Below are positions 14,795 to 23,039 of a stretch of DNA of 64,000 nt, one piece after another (position 1 is the first letter of the stretch; each line of letters opens with the position of its first letter). The DNA is from Myroides sp. WP-1 (GTDB taxonomy: Bacteria > Bacteroidota > Bacteroidia > Flavobacteriales > Flavobacteriaceae). The position numbers were made by a program, and so were the translations under genes. The notes below the pieces were generated by a model. It saw nothing but the letters and a program-made list of their open reading frames with translations, was not told the DNA's origin and made no database searches. Location of the stretch: assembly GCF_014145635.1 (NCBI RefSeq), contig NZ_JACHTC010000004.1, positions 248,001 through 312,000 on the forward strand, given 5' to 3'.

Positions 14795-15388
14795 ATGATT
14801 TTACCTTTTGAACCTTACACTCCGCAGTGGAAAACCCAGTTTAATTCGATTCAAACTGGGTTATTCGATTCTTTGCAAACGCTAACCCTCACAATAGAGC
14901 ATATTGGAAGTACAGCCGTAGAAGGGTTGTCTGCAAAGCCTATTATTGATGTTTTAGTGGGTGTACAAGGAGAAGCTGAGCTCGATTTGGTACCACCTTT
15001 AGTAAAGGGACAGAACTATGTGTATTATGAAAAGTATAATGAAGAGATGCCTTATCGTCGTTTTTTTGTGCTACTCAAAGAAGCTCCAGCTACTTTAGGT
15101 TTACCCGAAAGAGTAGGATTGGGAGAGGATATTCCTGAGCGATTAAACGATCATCATTTGCGTTTGGCACATATTCATGTGATTCCTATTCATTCTGAGA
15201 ATTGGATTCGTCACATTGCTTTTAGAGACTATTTGAGAACCCATCCAGAGGTAAGAGCGGCTTATCAAGCTTTAAAAGAGCAATTGGTACAACAGCAGTG
15301 GAAAACTGGTAATGATTACAATGAAGGAAAAGATCAATTCCTTAAAAGAGAAGAAGAAAAAGCGGTAAATTGGTATACAAACAACTAA
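14795..15388 (+). CDS. GrpB/UPF0157 family protein
   Basis: Encodes 197 residues from ATG at 14795; a TTG directly in front would add one residue only. The family signature is clear: FEPYTPQWKTQF at the N-terminus, IEHIGSTAVEGLSAKPIIDVLVGV (the nucleotidyltransferase-fold G-S and D-x-D-like region), and HIHVIPIHSENWIRHIAFRDYLRTHPE near the C-terminus. GrpB proteins belong to the nucleotidyltransferase superfamily; a defined reaction is not established. Cotranscribed with the GNAT gene 8 bp downstream. Confidence 0.9.
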   Translation: MILPFEPYTPQWKTQFNSIQTGLFDSLQTLTLTIEHIGSTAVEGLSAKPIIDVLVGVQGEAELDLVPPLVKGQNYVYYEKYNEEMPYRRFFVLLKEAPATLGLPERVGLGEDIPERLNDHHLRLAHIHVIPIHSENWIRHIAFRDYLRTHPEVRAAYQALKEQLVQQQWKTGNDYNEGKDQFLKREEEKAVNWYTNN

Positions 15389-15396
15389 AAAAGAAC

Positions 15397-16239
15397 ATGA
15401 AAATAATAGCCTTAACACACGTAGATCTCCAAGAGATCGTCCAAGTTTTGAATGAGTCCTTTGCTGATTATATCATTCCCCTTCAGTTAAAAGCGGATCA
15501 ACTGGCCATAAAGATAGCCGTTGAAAACGTTCAATTAGATCTTTCGGTGGGAGTGGTCGATCAGGGAAAATTAGTAGGATTCATGTTACATGCAATTAAC
15601 CAAGTAGAAGGTAAATTAACCGCATATAACGCGGCAACAGGTGTAGTGCCTACACATAGAGGTCAAGGGTTAGTGAGTAAAATGTATGCCTTTCTACTGG
15701 ATCGTTTGCAACCTTTACAAGTAGAACAATTGGTTTTAGAAGTGATTGAAGGCAATCAGTCGGCTATTCGCGCATATGAGAAAATGGGATACCACAAGGC
15801 GAGAAAACTCATTTGTTTTGAAGGAGAAGCTCAGGTTATGCCACGCAATTCACCAGTTGAGGTAATTGAATTAGATGCGTTCAATTGGCCTGTCTTTACT
15901 GCTTTTTGGGACGTTCAGCCTTCGTGGCAAAACGCTGTCCCTGCTATGGAAAACAGCAAAGCGCGCTGCCGTATTCTCGGTGCGTACAAAGAAGATCAAT
16001 TGGTGGGATATTTGATTTTAAACCCAACATCAAAACGCGTTTTACAATTGGCTGTAGATTCAAAACACAGAAGACAAGGAGTTGCTACTCATTTAATTCA
16101 AACGATGAATGAGATCACAGCTTCAAAGGAAGTATATGTTTACAATATTGATGACACCTCAGAAGCAGCCGCCGCTTTTTTTCATCAGTTAAAATTAAAA
16201 AATGACCTCGCTCAATTTGAAATGAAACGAATCTTGTAA
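15397..16239 (+). CDS. Two-domain GNAT N-acetyltransferase
   Basis: Encodes 280 residues from ATG at 15397. The first GNAT domain spans ~1-145 with motif A in GVVPTHRGQGLVSKMYAFLL and motif B in NQSAIRAYEKMGYHKARKL. A second, degenerate one at ~150-280 has LQLAVDSKHRRQGVATHLIQTM. Tandem GNAT proteins of this type acetylate small amines; here the substrate is unknown. It starts 8 bp after the GrpB gene, so they share an mRNA. A convergent GNAT gene follows. Confidence 0.85.
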   Translation: MKIIALTHVDLQEIVQVLNESFADYIIPLQLKADQLAIKIAVENVQLDLSVGVVDQGKLVGFMLHAINQVEGKLTAYNAATGVVPTHRGQGLVSKMYAFLLDRLQPLQVEQLVLEVIEGNQSAIRAYEKMGYHKARKLICFEGEAQVMPRNSPVEVIELDAFNWPVFTAFWDVQPSWQNAVPAMENSKARCRILGAYKEDQLVGYLILNPTSKRVLQLAVDSKHRRQGVATHLIQTMNEITASKEVYVYNIDDTSEAAAAFFHQLKLKNDLAQFEMKRIL

Positions 16240-16245
16240 ACGAGA

Positions 16246-16803
16246 TTACTTCGATTGGTATTCTCTTTGTAAGAGACTAAAAATCTCAGCATCAACAAAT
16301 TTTCCTTTTTCATAAAAGTAATCGCGAAGTACACCTTCCGATTGTAGGCCTACTTTTTCTAGTAATTTTCGCGAAGAAATATTGATCGGATCGATAAAAG
16401 CTTCAATGCGATGTAAATTAAAGGATTGGAAGCCAAAGGGAATGATAGCTCGCACAGCTTCAGTCATAATACCAGTTTGCCAAAAATCAGGATGTAATTC
16501 ATAGCCTATTTCAGCTCTGGAATTTTCAATTGAAAAATTGTGAAATCCACAAGTCCCTATCAGGTGATCTGGTCGCTCTTGTAGCGTAATAGCCCATCGA
16601 ATTGCATCCTCATTGAAGTAGCGCTCTTGCCAAGCGAGTAACAATTCATGTGCTTCTTGGATCGATTGAAAAGTGGGTAGATCGTAAAACGCTGTGACTT
16701 CATCTTTGGAAAAATAATCAAATAGAGCAGGTGCATCAGTAAAATGTAGTGCTCTTAGTAATAAACGATCTGTTTGTAGGGTTGGAAATTCTTTGAAAAA
16801 CAT
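16246..16803 (-). CDS. RimJ/RimL-type GNAT acetyltransferase
   Basis: Encodes 185 residues. It starts FPTLQTDRLLLRALHFTDAPALFDYF, the usual N-terminus of the RimJ/RimL group, with IGYELHPDFWQTGIMTEAVRAIIPFGF (motif A) and EAFIDPINISSRKLLEKVGLQSEG (motif B). Members acetylate the N-terminal amine of ribosomal proteins or other amines; which one here cannot be said. Convergent with the preceding GNAT gene, separated by 6 bp. Confidence 0.9.
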   Translation of the reverse strand: MFFKEFPTLQTDRLLLRALHFTDAPALFDYFSKDEVTAFYDLPTFQSIQEAHELLLAWQERYFNEDAIRWAITLQERPDHLIGTCGFHNFSIENSRAEIGYELHPDFWQTGIMTEAVRAIIPFGFQSFNLHRIEAFIDPINISSRKLLEKVGLQSEGVLRDYFYEKGKFVDAEIFSLLQREYQSK

Positions 16804-16861
16804 CAGTTGAGTGGAATTTAGTTACTCGTAAAAAGTAAAAGTAAACAATTATAGCTAAACG

Positions 16862-16885
16862 AAAAAACGAGTCGAACAGACTCGT
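16862..16885 (-). terminator. Terminator of the nitrilase-family gene
   Basis: On the minus strand ACGAGTC-TGTTC-GACTCGT is a perfect 7-bp stem with a 5-nt loop, followed by TTTTTT. It lies 17 bp after the stop of the nitrilase-family gene. Confidence 0.85.
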
Positions 16886-16901
16886 CTTTATAACGTAATT
16901 T

Positions 16902-17693
16902 TTATAGCGTAATCTTGTATTTGTTGTGTTGCGATTGAAAATCTTTGGTGATTAAACTTCCAAAATTAGGACGATTAACGGTACTAAGGTCTAGGTCTAC
17001 TAGTGCTAGGCATTCGTCATTTGACGCTTTAACGATGACGTTTCCATCGGGATCTACAAGTTGACTCTCTCCGCGATATGATTCTAACTCACCTTCAAAA
17101 TACTCTTGTCCGATGCGGTTGCAACTAATGTAAAAACATTGGTTTTCCAATGCTCGAATTGGTATGATTGTAGGGGTTACAGGACCTCCAAAACAAGAAG
17201 AATGACAGATAATCTCTACTTCTTGAAGTTTGAGTAACGAAGTATGTTGCGGAAACCAACAATCAAAACAAACAGATAGTCCAATTTTTGCTTGTTCACT
17301 TGCATAAACTACTGCTTGATTTCCAGGTTGAAAAATTCGCTTTTCATAATCAGGAAGGTGAATTTTTCGATACGAAGAAACGAGTCCATTTGCATCTACC
17401 AGGATAGCGGTATTATACAAAATTCCGTTGTCAATTTCGGGTATCGTACCCGTAATAAAACCATTGCCTGTTTTTGCTAGAAGTTGAGCTAAAAATTTTA
17501 CTGTTTTACTATGGTTGAGGTCTTCCACAAAAGGTAGAATCTCTTCTTTCGTATCCATAGCATAGCCTGTGGTAAAAAACTCTGGTAGCACCAGCAAATC
17601 AAATTTTTCCTTTTGAATTGCAGCGGCAATATAGTCTAGATTCGCTTGAATGTCGCGCCAAATTACGGCGTATTGAAAAAAACCTACTCGCAT
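16902..17693 (-). CDS. Carbon-nitrogen hydrolase (nitrilase/omega-amidase family)
   Basis: Encodes 263 residues with the catalytic Glu-Lys-Cys triad of the family: Glu38 in LVLPEFFTTGY, Lys110 in YRKIHLPDYE and Cys142 in LSVCFDCWFPQ. These cytoplasmic enzymes cleave C-N bonds of amides; the length and motifs fit the omega-amidase/YafV-like and related branches. A minus-strand -7 box (TACCTTTG) lies at 17726-17733. It stands alone between a terminator and the DUF1801 gene upstream. Substrate unknown. Confidence 0.88.
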   Translation of the reverse strand: MRVGFFQYAVIWRDIQANLDYIAAAIQKEKFDLLVLPEFFTTGYAMDTKEEILPFVEDLNHSKTVKFLAQLLAKTGNGFITGTIPEIDNGILYNTAILVDANGLVSSYRKIHLPDYEKRIFQPGNQAVVYASEQAKIGLSVCFDCWFPQHTSLLKLQEVEIICHSSCFGGPVTPTIIPIRALENQCFYISCNRIGQEYFEGELESYRGESQLVDPDGNVIVKASNDECLALVDLDLSTVNRPNFGSLITKDFQSQHNKYKITL

Positions 17694-17725
17694 AAACTAA
17701 TGTTCTTTAGCTGTTGTAACTACCG

Positions 17726-17733
17726 CAAAGGTA
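17726..17733 (-). promoter_or_regulatory. -7 box TACCTTTG of the nitrilase-family gene
   Basis: Minus-strand TACCTTTG fits TAnnTTTG and lies about 33 bp before the start codon. No -33 TTG at the usual spacing. Confidence 0.35.
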
Positions 17734-17752
17734 AGCAGAATTTTACAAGTGA

Positions 17753-18121
17753 TTACTTGGTCCGAATCTGTCCTGATCGATATAGATCCAGAGCTGCAGT
17801 TAAGATTTCTTGAACAATGGCAAAAGGCAAATCTTTTTTAGGGTCAAAAGACAAAGTTTTCATGCGTTTTCTCTTTCCAATTTCCAAAAGAGGGTGTTGG
17901 AGTAGATGACCTTCTACCACTAATAAATACGGTACTTGTGGTGCTTTGGTCAATGCTAAAAAGCAAAACATGCGGTTGCGATAGGAAAAACAAGGAGTTC
18001 CCCACTTTATAGTTTCCGTTATAAGGGGATCTTGTTGTAAAATAAAGTCTCGTAGCGCTAGCAAACAACTTTGATTGGGTTCCGGTTGTTTAAAATAAAA
18101 AGAATCTATTGTATTGAGCAT
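17753..18121 (-). CDS. DUF1801-domain protein
   Basis: Encodes 122 residues. The segment ITETIKWGTPCFSYRNRMFCFLALTKAPQ followed by a strand-rich stretch is the DUF1801/YdhG-like fold pattern (related to frataxin-like iron chaperones by fold). Function is not established for this branch. Its ATG overlaps the TAA of the GyrI-like gene upstream by one base (TAATG), so the two are translationally coupled. Confidence 0.75.
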   Translation of the reverse strand: MLNTIDSFYFKQPEPNQSCLLALRDFILQQDPLITETIKWGTPCFSYRNRMFCFLALTKAPQVPYLLVVEGHLLQHPLLEIGKRKRMKTLSFDPKKDLPFAIVQEILTAALDLYRSGQIRTK

Positions 18122-18582
18122 TACTTAGTCGATAAATAAATTTCTACTTCTGCTTGATTAGGATCTTGTGCTTTAGGTCCGTAAACTTCAAAATCAGACG
18201 TATAGGCACGTTGTAAATCAGGAGTATTCCAAATCTTGATCCATTCATTTAGTACAATATTGTCCATTAAATTTCCTTGAGCTACAATTTTGGTATACGA
18301 ACCTGACGGAATAGTATGAGCCACCATGCCTACAGGGATGTTTGCTAGTGTGTGAACTTGATAGCCAATAATAGTGGTATAAGATGCGGTAAAATCACTT
18401 TCGTAATCGGTATAAATGGCATAAATATTGTCGTTGACAAGATTGGGAACCTGCATTTTAATTTGTTGGTTGTGGAATTTATTCCACAAGTTCGGAATAT
18501 CTACAGCAGATTGGTTGTTCTCATTGGTTGTTCTAACGGCAATACCTATAATGAATAGGTCTTTTACGTGTATTTCTTGCAT
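18121..18582 (-). CDS. GyrI-like effector-binding domain protein
   Basis: Encodes 153 residues. The pattern FIIGIAVRTTNEN at the start, IPNLWNKFHN, IYAIYTDYESDFTASYTTIIGYQV, and SGSYTKIVAQGNLMDNIVLNEWIKIW followed by FEVYGPKA...AEVEIYLSTK is that of stand-alone effector-binding (AraC-E/GyrI-like) domains. Members bind small hydrophobic or cationic molecules. No DNA-binding domain is present. It forms a two-gene unit with the DUF1801 gene downstream. Confidence 0.85.
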   Translation of the reverse strand: MQEIHVKDLFIIGIAVRTTNENNQSAVDIPNLWNKFHNQQIKMQVPNLVNDNIYAIYTDYESDFTASYTTIIGYQVHTLANIPVGMVAHTIPSGSYTKIVAQGNLMDNIVLNEWIKIWNTPDLQRAYTSDFEVYGPKAQDPNQAEVEIYLSTK

Positions 18583-18788
18583 AGTGTATTTCTTAGGATT
18601 GATACAAAAATAAGTCTTGATTGTGACAACCCTATGTCAATAGGAAAAGTACAACTTGAAAAGACGGATAGAATCATTTTTGTAAAAAATATAGATTCGT
18701 CAATTTAGTGATAAAAATTTGAGAAATAAACAATATGGTTTTTGTTTTAGGATCAATTAATAACTATATCTCACTTATTAGAGTAATG

Positions 18789-18824
18789 GGAGTAGTGGCT
18801 ACTCCAAAAAAATGATTAGTTTTG
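18789..18824 (+). promoter_or_regulatory. Inverted repeat plus -7 box before response regulator 1
   Basis: GGAGTAG-TGG-CTACTCC is a perfect 7-bp inverted repeat at 18789-18805, directly upstream of TAGTTTTG (18817-18824), a TAnnTTTG box. The repeat occupies the region where -33 would be, so it is a candidate operator. Confidence 0.45.
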
Positions 18825-18858
18825 TTGAAAATTCGAGTACTTTTAATTCTAACCTTAT

Positions 18859-19515
18859 ATGAATTTATACAATCCTGTATTTCTGGTTATTGACGATCAT
18901 CCGATGATCTTGACTAGTTATATTCGCTTACTTCGCGAGAATTTTTTAGAAAGTACTTTTTACTCCAGTGAAACAATTCCAAAGGCAATAGAGTATATTG
19001 ATGAATTGCCGAGCATTGATATGTTGATTATCGATTACAATCTAGCGAAGAACTTTGATGTAAACTTGCGTATATCAGATGGGCAAAAACTTGCTTTGTA
19101 CGCACAAGAAAAGTTTCCAAAGGCAAAAATTATCATGATAACGGGACATGAAGAGGCGTTACTCATCTACAGTATTCACAAAAAAATACGACCTGATGCC
19201 TTGTTGATGAAAGCAGATGTGACAGATGAGTTACTTATCGAAACTATCCGTCAATGTATGATAGGGCAAGTTTTTTACAGTGTTGGAGTAAAAAATGTTT
19301 TAAGTCTATTAGCAAAACGCCAATTGATGCAACAAGAACAATACATCGAGATTTTGATGCTATTGGACAAAGGATACAAAGTGCAGGAAATATGCGAGAT
19401 CGTTTTTAAGAGTCAAAGTACAGTACAACGCATGCTAACTACAATGAAAAAAGAATTTGGAGTGAGTGATTTATCAGAGCTTTTGAAGCAGGTAAAACTC
19501 CAAGGATTCATCTAA
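18859..19515 (+). CDS. Response regulator 1 (receiver plus LuxR-like HTH)
   Basis: Encodes 218 residues. The receiver domain starts VFLVIDDHPMI, has phospho-acceptor Asp59 in MLIIDYNL and the conserved Lys in LLMKAD. The C-terminal ~65 residues have a LuxR/NarL-like HTH, IEILMLLDKGYKVQEICEIVFKSQSTVQRMLTTMKKEFG, more diverged than usual. It is a close paralogue of the regulator at 22316, sharing the ending VK-x2-GFI. Both flank a histidine kinase and are its likely partners. Confidence 0.9.
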   Translation: MNLYNPVFLVIDDHPMILTSYIRLLRENFLESTFYSSETIPKAIEYIDELPSIDMLIIDYNLAKNFDVNLRISDGQKLALYAQEKFPKAKIIMITGHEEALLIYSIHKKIRPDALLMKADVTDELLIETIRQCMIGQVFYSVGVKNVLSLLAKRQLMQQEQYIEILMLLDKGYKVQEICEIVFKSQSTVQRMLTTMKKEFGVSDLSELLKQVKLQGFI

Positions 19516-19536
19516 TTTTAAGAAATCAAAGAAAAA

Positions 19537-19589
19537 CTAGGTCAAAAATGAATGTTCAACTTTCATTTTTGTTAAAAGAAAGGACCTAG
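19537..19589. other. Two-tier hairpin after response regulator 1
   Basis: A 10-bp inner stem (19543-19552 with 19562-19571) is enclosed by CTAGGT/ACCTAG (19537-19542 with 19584-19589), followed by GTTTTG. It could slow or end transcription, or be an RNA-processing structure. Confidence 0.4.
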
Positions 19590-19745
19590 GTTTTGAAAAA
19601 TAAACCGATATATCTACTTTAGTCCTCGATAAAATCATACAAAAAAGTTTGTGTTACATTACTTCTTGAATATATCTAGCAATGGAACGTTTAAGTTAGG
19701 TTACAAATTTTATGAAAAATGAATATCTATTGATTAATTTAGGTG

Positions 19746-19780
19746 AATAGGGATTGGTTGTGGGGACATCAATCCCTATT
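19746..19780 (+). terminator. Terminator for response regulator 1, overlapping the kinase 3' end
   Basis: AATAGGGATTG and CAATCCCTATT form a perfect 11-bp stem followed on the plus strand by TTATTTTT. The right arm contains the TAG stop codon of the convergent kinase gene, so kinase mRNA ends and this terminator share sequence. Confidence 0.75.
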
Positions 19781-21767
19781 TTATTTTTGATAGGATTACT
19801 TCTAATATAGTTCCCTTTGTAGTATTCGAGTTAATGGTGAGTATACCATTCATTTGGTTGACGCGCAACTGAATATTTTTTAATCCAATTCCCTTTTTTA
19901 CTTCGCTAACTTTAAAACCAATTCCATTGTCTTGAATCTTGATGTGATAGCTTGATGTTGATTCTACAATTGAAATAATAGAACGTGTCGCTTGTGCGTG
20001 TTTGATGATGTTTTGCATTGATTCTTGAATAATGCGGTAGATGTTCATTTTTGTTTCGTAATCAAACGTGCTCCAATCGAAATTGCGAGAAATTAGCAGT
20101 GTAAATGCATGTTCTTTTGTGGTGTTTTTATTGATTAAGTTTTCTAAGATAGGAGTAAAGCTACCTACAGCAAGTGTTTGGTCTTGTAGGTTGTGTGATA
20201 TTCTCCTAATTTGTTTTTGGGCCTCTTCGATTTCAGAGCCAATCAATTGTCTGTTTTCAGCATTACACTCGTTAGAGAGCATAAGGCGAATGTTGAACAA
20301 GGTATTGATGATACCATCGTGCAATTCTGTGCTGATACGTGTTCTTTCGTCTAAAAGAGTCTTTTTAGCGATTTCTTCTTGTTGGAGAATAAGTTTGTAA
20401 ATTAGTTCTCGGTCTTGCTGTTGATCTTGTTGAAACAAAAGGCGTTTTTGGATCATCTTTTGTTTGAGTACAATGTAGATTAAAATAGACAACAATACCG
20501 CTAGAATCGACAGTATACTAAATAAGGTGACGCGTTGAGATAGCAGTTCGTTTTTAGCTTCAAGTTGAGCAGTTTCGTATTCAATTCGCGCAAATTTTGT
20601 TCTATTCTCTATTTGAAGAGTTTTTAAGCTGTCGTTAATTTCATAGTAGCGCTGTGCATATTCTTGTGCATTTTTTTGATCATATAAGCTGAGATAACGC
20701 AAATTGGTTAAAGCCGTATTGCGCGCTTTAACTTTTTCAGATGTTTTAAACCCTTTTTTCCAATATTCAACAGCCTTTAGGGTGTCTTTTTGAGCTAAAT
20801 AAAGTTCCCCAAAACGACTATAGCTTGAAATAAGTCCTTGTGGAATTTGCAAACTATCTCGGATGACAAATGCTTCATGTACTAATTGTTCCGCTGTTTT
20901 TAATTGATTGGTTTTAATATAGGTAAGTGCTAAGTTGTTGATCAACATAGCATGAACAAGACTTTTCTTCATGTCAGGAGGGAGCAAAGACAAACCGTCT
21001 AGCAAGGTTTCTTCTGCTTTTCCATATTTCTGTATACCATTGTATAAATATCCGATGTTGTTGTAAATGGTAATTTTAGGATACGTTATATCCTGTTTAG
21101 ATTCCAAAGAGTTGAGTAAGTTAAGCGCTTGCTTGTAGTACAAAATAGCTTCTTCACTTTGCGAGTTTTGATCCAAAATGTTCGCAATGGTCACATAGGC
21201 TTCTAATAGTAGTTTGGTATCCTTATAGGGCGCGATTTTTTGTAGGGCAGCAAAGGCCTCTACCTCGGCTTGATTGAATAGTCCCTCTTCATATAAGATG
21301 AGGGCCATTGATTTCTGCATGGTACCTACATGTAATGTATCGTTTGCCGCTAAATAAAATCTAGCTGCATAAGAATAGGAAGCATAAGCGCTGTCTAGTT
21401 TGACAATATCTTCGTAATAATCTCCCAAGTAGTGATAGGCTTTCGCCATGTCTGCGGTGTCTTTCGCTTTTTGAGCAAGGGAAAGTATATTCTGACTAGT
21501 TTTGAAGTAGAGATCGGCTGCTTCGATATTATAAGCTGTTCCAGCTAGTTTAAACAAAAATTCGCGGTATGATTTTGCATTTCCGTCTTCTTGAACGGTT
21601 TGAAATATAGAATCGAGCTGTTTGATTTTTTGTTTTTGATCAATCGAAGAATGCTCTAATTGAGTGAGGTAATTAGACAAATCATTGTGTTTTTGCTTGT
21701 CGAGCTTTTTGGTGCAAGAGACAAAACAAAAGAAGATAAAAATGACAATGTAAGGAATTACTCTCAT
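19776..21767 (-). CDS. Lipoprotein-type sensor histidine kinase with TPR sensor
   Basis: Encodes 663 residues. It begins with a lipobox-like signal (FCFVSC, Cys18), then TPR repeats over ~60-370 (AKAYHYLGDYYEDIVKLD, YNNIGYLYNGIQKYGKAEETL), one transmembrane helix at about 415-435, a HisKA_3 dimerisation helix with TELHDGIINTLFNIR (phospho-His near 480) and an ATPase domain ending GIGLKNIQLRVNQMNG. TPR kinases of this kind sense periplasmic signals in Bacteroidota. A small lipoprotein gene lies upstream on the same strand, and two paralogous response regulators flank the pair. Confidence 0.92.
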   Translation of the reverse strand: MRVIPYIVIFIFFCFVSCTKKLDKQKHNDLSNYLTQLEHSSIDQKQKIKQLDSIFQTVQEDGNAKSYREFLFKLAGTAYNIEAADLYFKTSQNILSLAQKAKDTADMAKAYHYLGDYYEDIVKLDSAYASYSYAARFYLAANDTLHVGTMQKSMALILYEEGLFNQAEVEAFAALQKIAPYKDTKLLLEAYVTIANILDQNSQSEEAILYYKQALNLLNSLESKQDITYPKITIYNNIGYLYNGIQKYGKAEETLLDGLSLLPPDMKKSLVHAMLINNLALTYIKTNQLKTAEQLVHEAFVIRDSLQIPQGLISSYSRFGELYLAQKDTLKAVEYWKKGFKTSEKVKARNTALTNLRYLSLYDQKNAQEYAQRYYEINDSLKTLQIENRTKFARIEYETAQLEAKNELLSQRVTLFSILSILAVLLSILIYIVLKQKMIQKRLLFQQDQQQDRELIYKLILQQEEIAKKTLLDERTRISTELHDGIINTLFNIRLMLSNECNAENRQLIGSEIEEAQKQIRRISHNLQDQTLAVGSFTPILENLINKNTTKEHAFTLLISRNFDWSTFDYETKMNIYRIIQESMQNIIKHAQATRSIISIVESTSSYHIKIQDNGIGFKVSEVKKGIGLKNIQLRVNQMNGILTINSNTTKGTILEVILSKIK

Positions 21768-21769
21768 AA

Positions 21770-21797
21770 AACTTTCTTAAGAGAAACAAAGAAAGTT
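21770..21797 (-). promoter_or_regulatory. Inverted repeat in the leader of the kinase gene
   Basis: AACTTTCTT and AAGAAAGTT form perfect 9-bp arms with a 10-bp spacer, ending 2 bp before the kinase start codon. It could be an operator or a translation-blocking hairpin. Inferred only. Confidence 0.4.
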
Positions 21798-21857
21798 AAA
21801 AAAGAATTAATCCCCAATTTATAAGACTACAAAATGAGGATTAATAGCATATACAAT

Positions 21858-22118
21858 TTATTTTTTCTTGTCTTTTAGATTGCCTAAGTCACCATTTTCT
21901 AGTGTTTTAGAGGCACTGTTAATCACCTGAATCGGTGTTGATACTGAATCTATTTGAATGTTGATACTCGCATTGTTATCATTTTTTATTTCTTTAGACT
22001 CAACGTTGTTCATTTGATATGCACTTCCATTTGCTTCTGTAGGCATGCTATCTGTCGAACATGAAGCTAATAAAAGCAAAGCAAAAACTGAAACGGAGGT
22101 AAGGATCGTTTTTTTCAT
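21858..22118 (-). CDS. Small lipoprotein of unknown function beside the kinase
   Basis: Encodes 86 residues. The signal peptide ends in LLLLASC (Cys20), a clear lipobox. The mature ~66 residues are Asn/Ser-rich and mostly polar, with a Lys-rich C-terminus (LKDKKK) and no cysteines besides the lipid anchor. It is 90 bp upstream of the TPR kinase on the same strand, so it may be a signal or accessory protein for that kinase. I do not recognise a family. Confidence 0.6.
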   Translation of the reverse strand: MKKTILTSVSVFALLLLASCSTDSMPTEANGSAYQMNNVESKEIKNDNNASINIQIDSVSTPIQVINSASKTLENGDLGNLKDKKK

Positions 22119-22315
22119 AAGGAATAAATTTAAAAATTAAGTATTTTTAGTTTTTACAATAAAAAAAAGATAACTTGAGCGTATATTTAAGGTTTAGAAA
22201 TGAAGAACCTTCTTTTTTTATTATAAAATCTCTAGATTGTCTAACAAACATATTTATATTTTTAGACGCCGATGTGCAGAAAAACTGTATTATATGTTAA
22301 AAAAAACAAAGTATT

Positions 22316-22960
22316 TTGAACTTCACTTTATTAGTTGTGGATGATCACCACATGATTGTTGATTGGTATATCCAAGTTTTGCGGAAAGAATTTGAAGCGT
22401 TTACACTCTTGCGTGCAACGTCTATTCAGGAGGCTAAAGATCAGGTAGAACAGATTACCCGCTTAGATTTAATTGTTGTCGATTATAATTTAGGGAAAGG
22501 GGAGATAGGCGGAGAGGATAAAGATGGGGTTGATTTGGTCCTCTTTATAAAAAAGAAATTTCCTGATGTCAATACCGTTTTAGTTACTGGACATGAAGGT
22601 GTTTTAGTTCTTTACGATATTCATAAAAAAATTGTACCTCAAGGCTTATTGTTGAAAACGGATGTAACAGAGATAGTTTTAAAAAATGCAATTCATCAGA
22701 TTTTAAGAGGCGAGCGTTTTTACAGTTTTCGCGCCAATGAAGCATTAAAAGAAATCTATAAAAAAGAAGCTTTGCTACAAGAACAAAACATTCAGATCTT
22801 ATTGTTGTTAGACAAAGGCTTTCGTATCAAAGAGATAAGTGAAGCTCTTTTTTTAAGTGAAAGTGCTGTTAATAAGCGAATTGCTGGATTAAAACAGACA
22901 TTTGATGTTTTGGATAATGGAGGATTGATTAAAAAAGTAAAGGAAGAAGGGTTTATCTAA
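22316..22960 (+). CDS. Response regulator 2 (receiver plus LuxR-like HTH), TTG start
   Basis: Encodes 214 residues. Receiver motifs: LLVVDDHHMI, Asp56 in LIVVDYNLG, Lys in LLLKTD; HTH IQILLLLDKGFRIKEISEALFLSESAVNKRI. The frame is closed by a stop at 22298-22300, and no ATG lies before the receiver, so initiation must use TTG at 22316 (or ATT). An ATG at 22294 followed by an A8 tract is out of frame by one base; with seven As it would read straight into this gene. It is a paralogue of the regulator at 18859. Confidence 0.88.
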   Translation: MNFTLLVVDDHHMIVDWYIQVLRKEFEAFTLLRATSIQEAKDQVEQITRLDLIVVDYNLGKGEIGGEDKDGVDLVLFIKKKFPDVNTVLVTGHEGVLVLYDIHKKIVPQGLLLKTDVTEIVLKNAIHQILRGERFYSFRANEALKEIYKKEALLQEQNIQILLLLDKGFRIKEISEALFLSESAVNKRIAGLKQTFDVLDNGGLIKKVKEEGFI

Positions 22961-23039
22961 TAGCAATCTTTTTCAATAATTATTTATCATAGGATAAAAA
23001 AAATAGGTTTTATAATTATACTTTCGCAAAAAAAATAGA

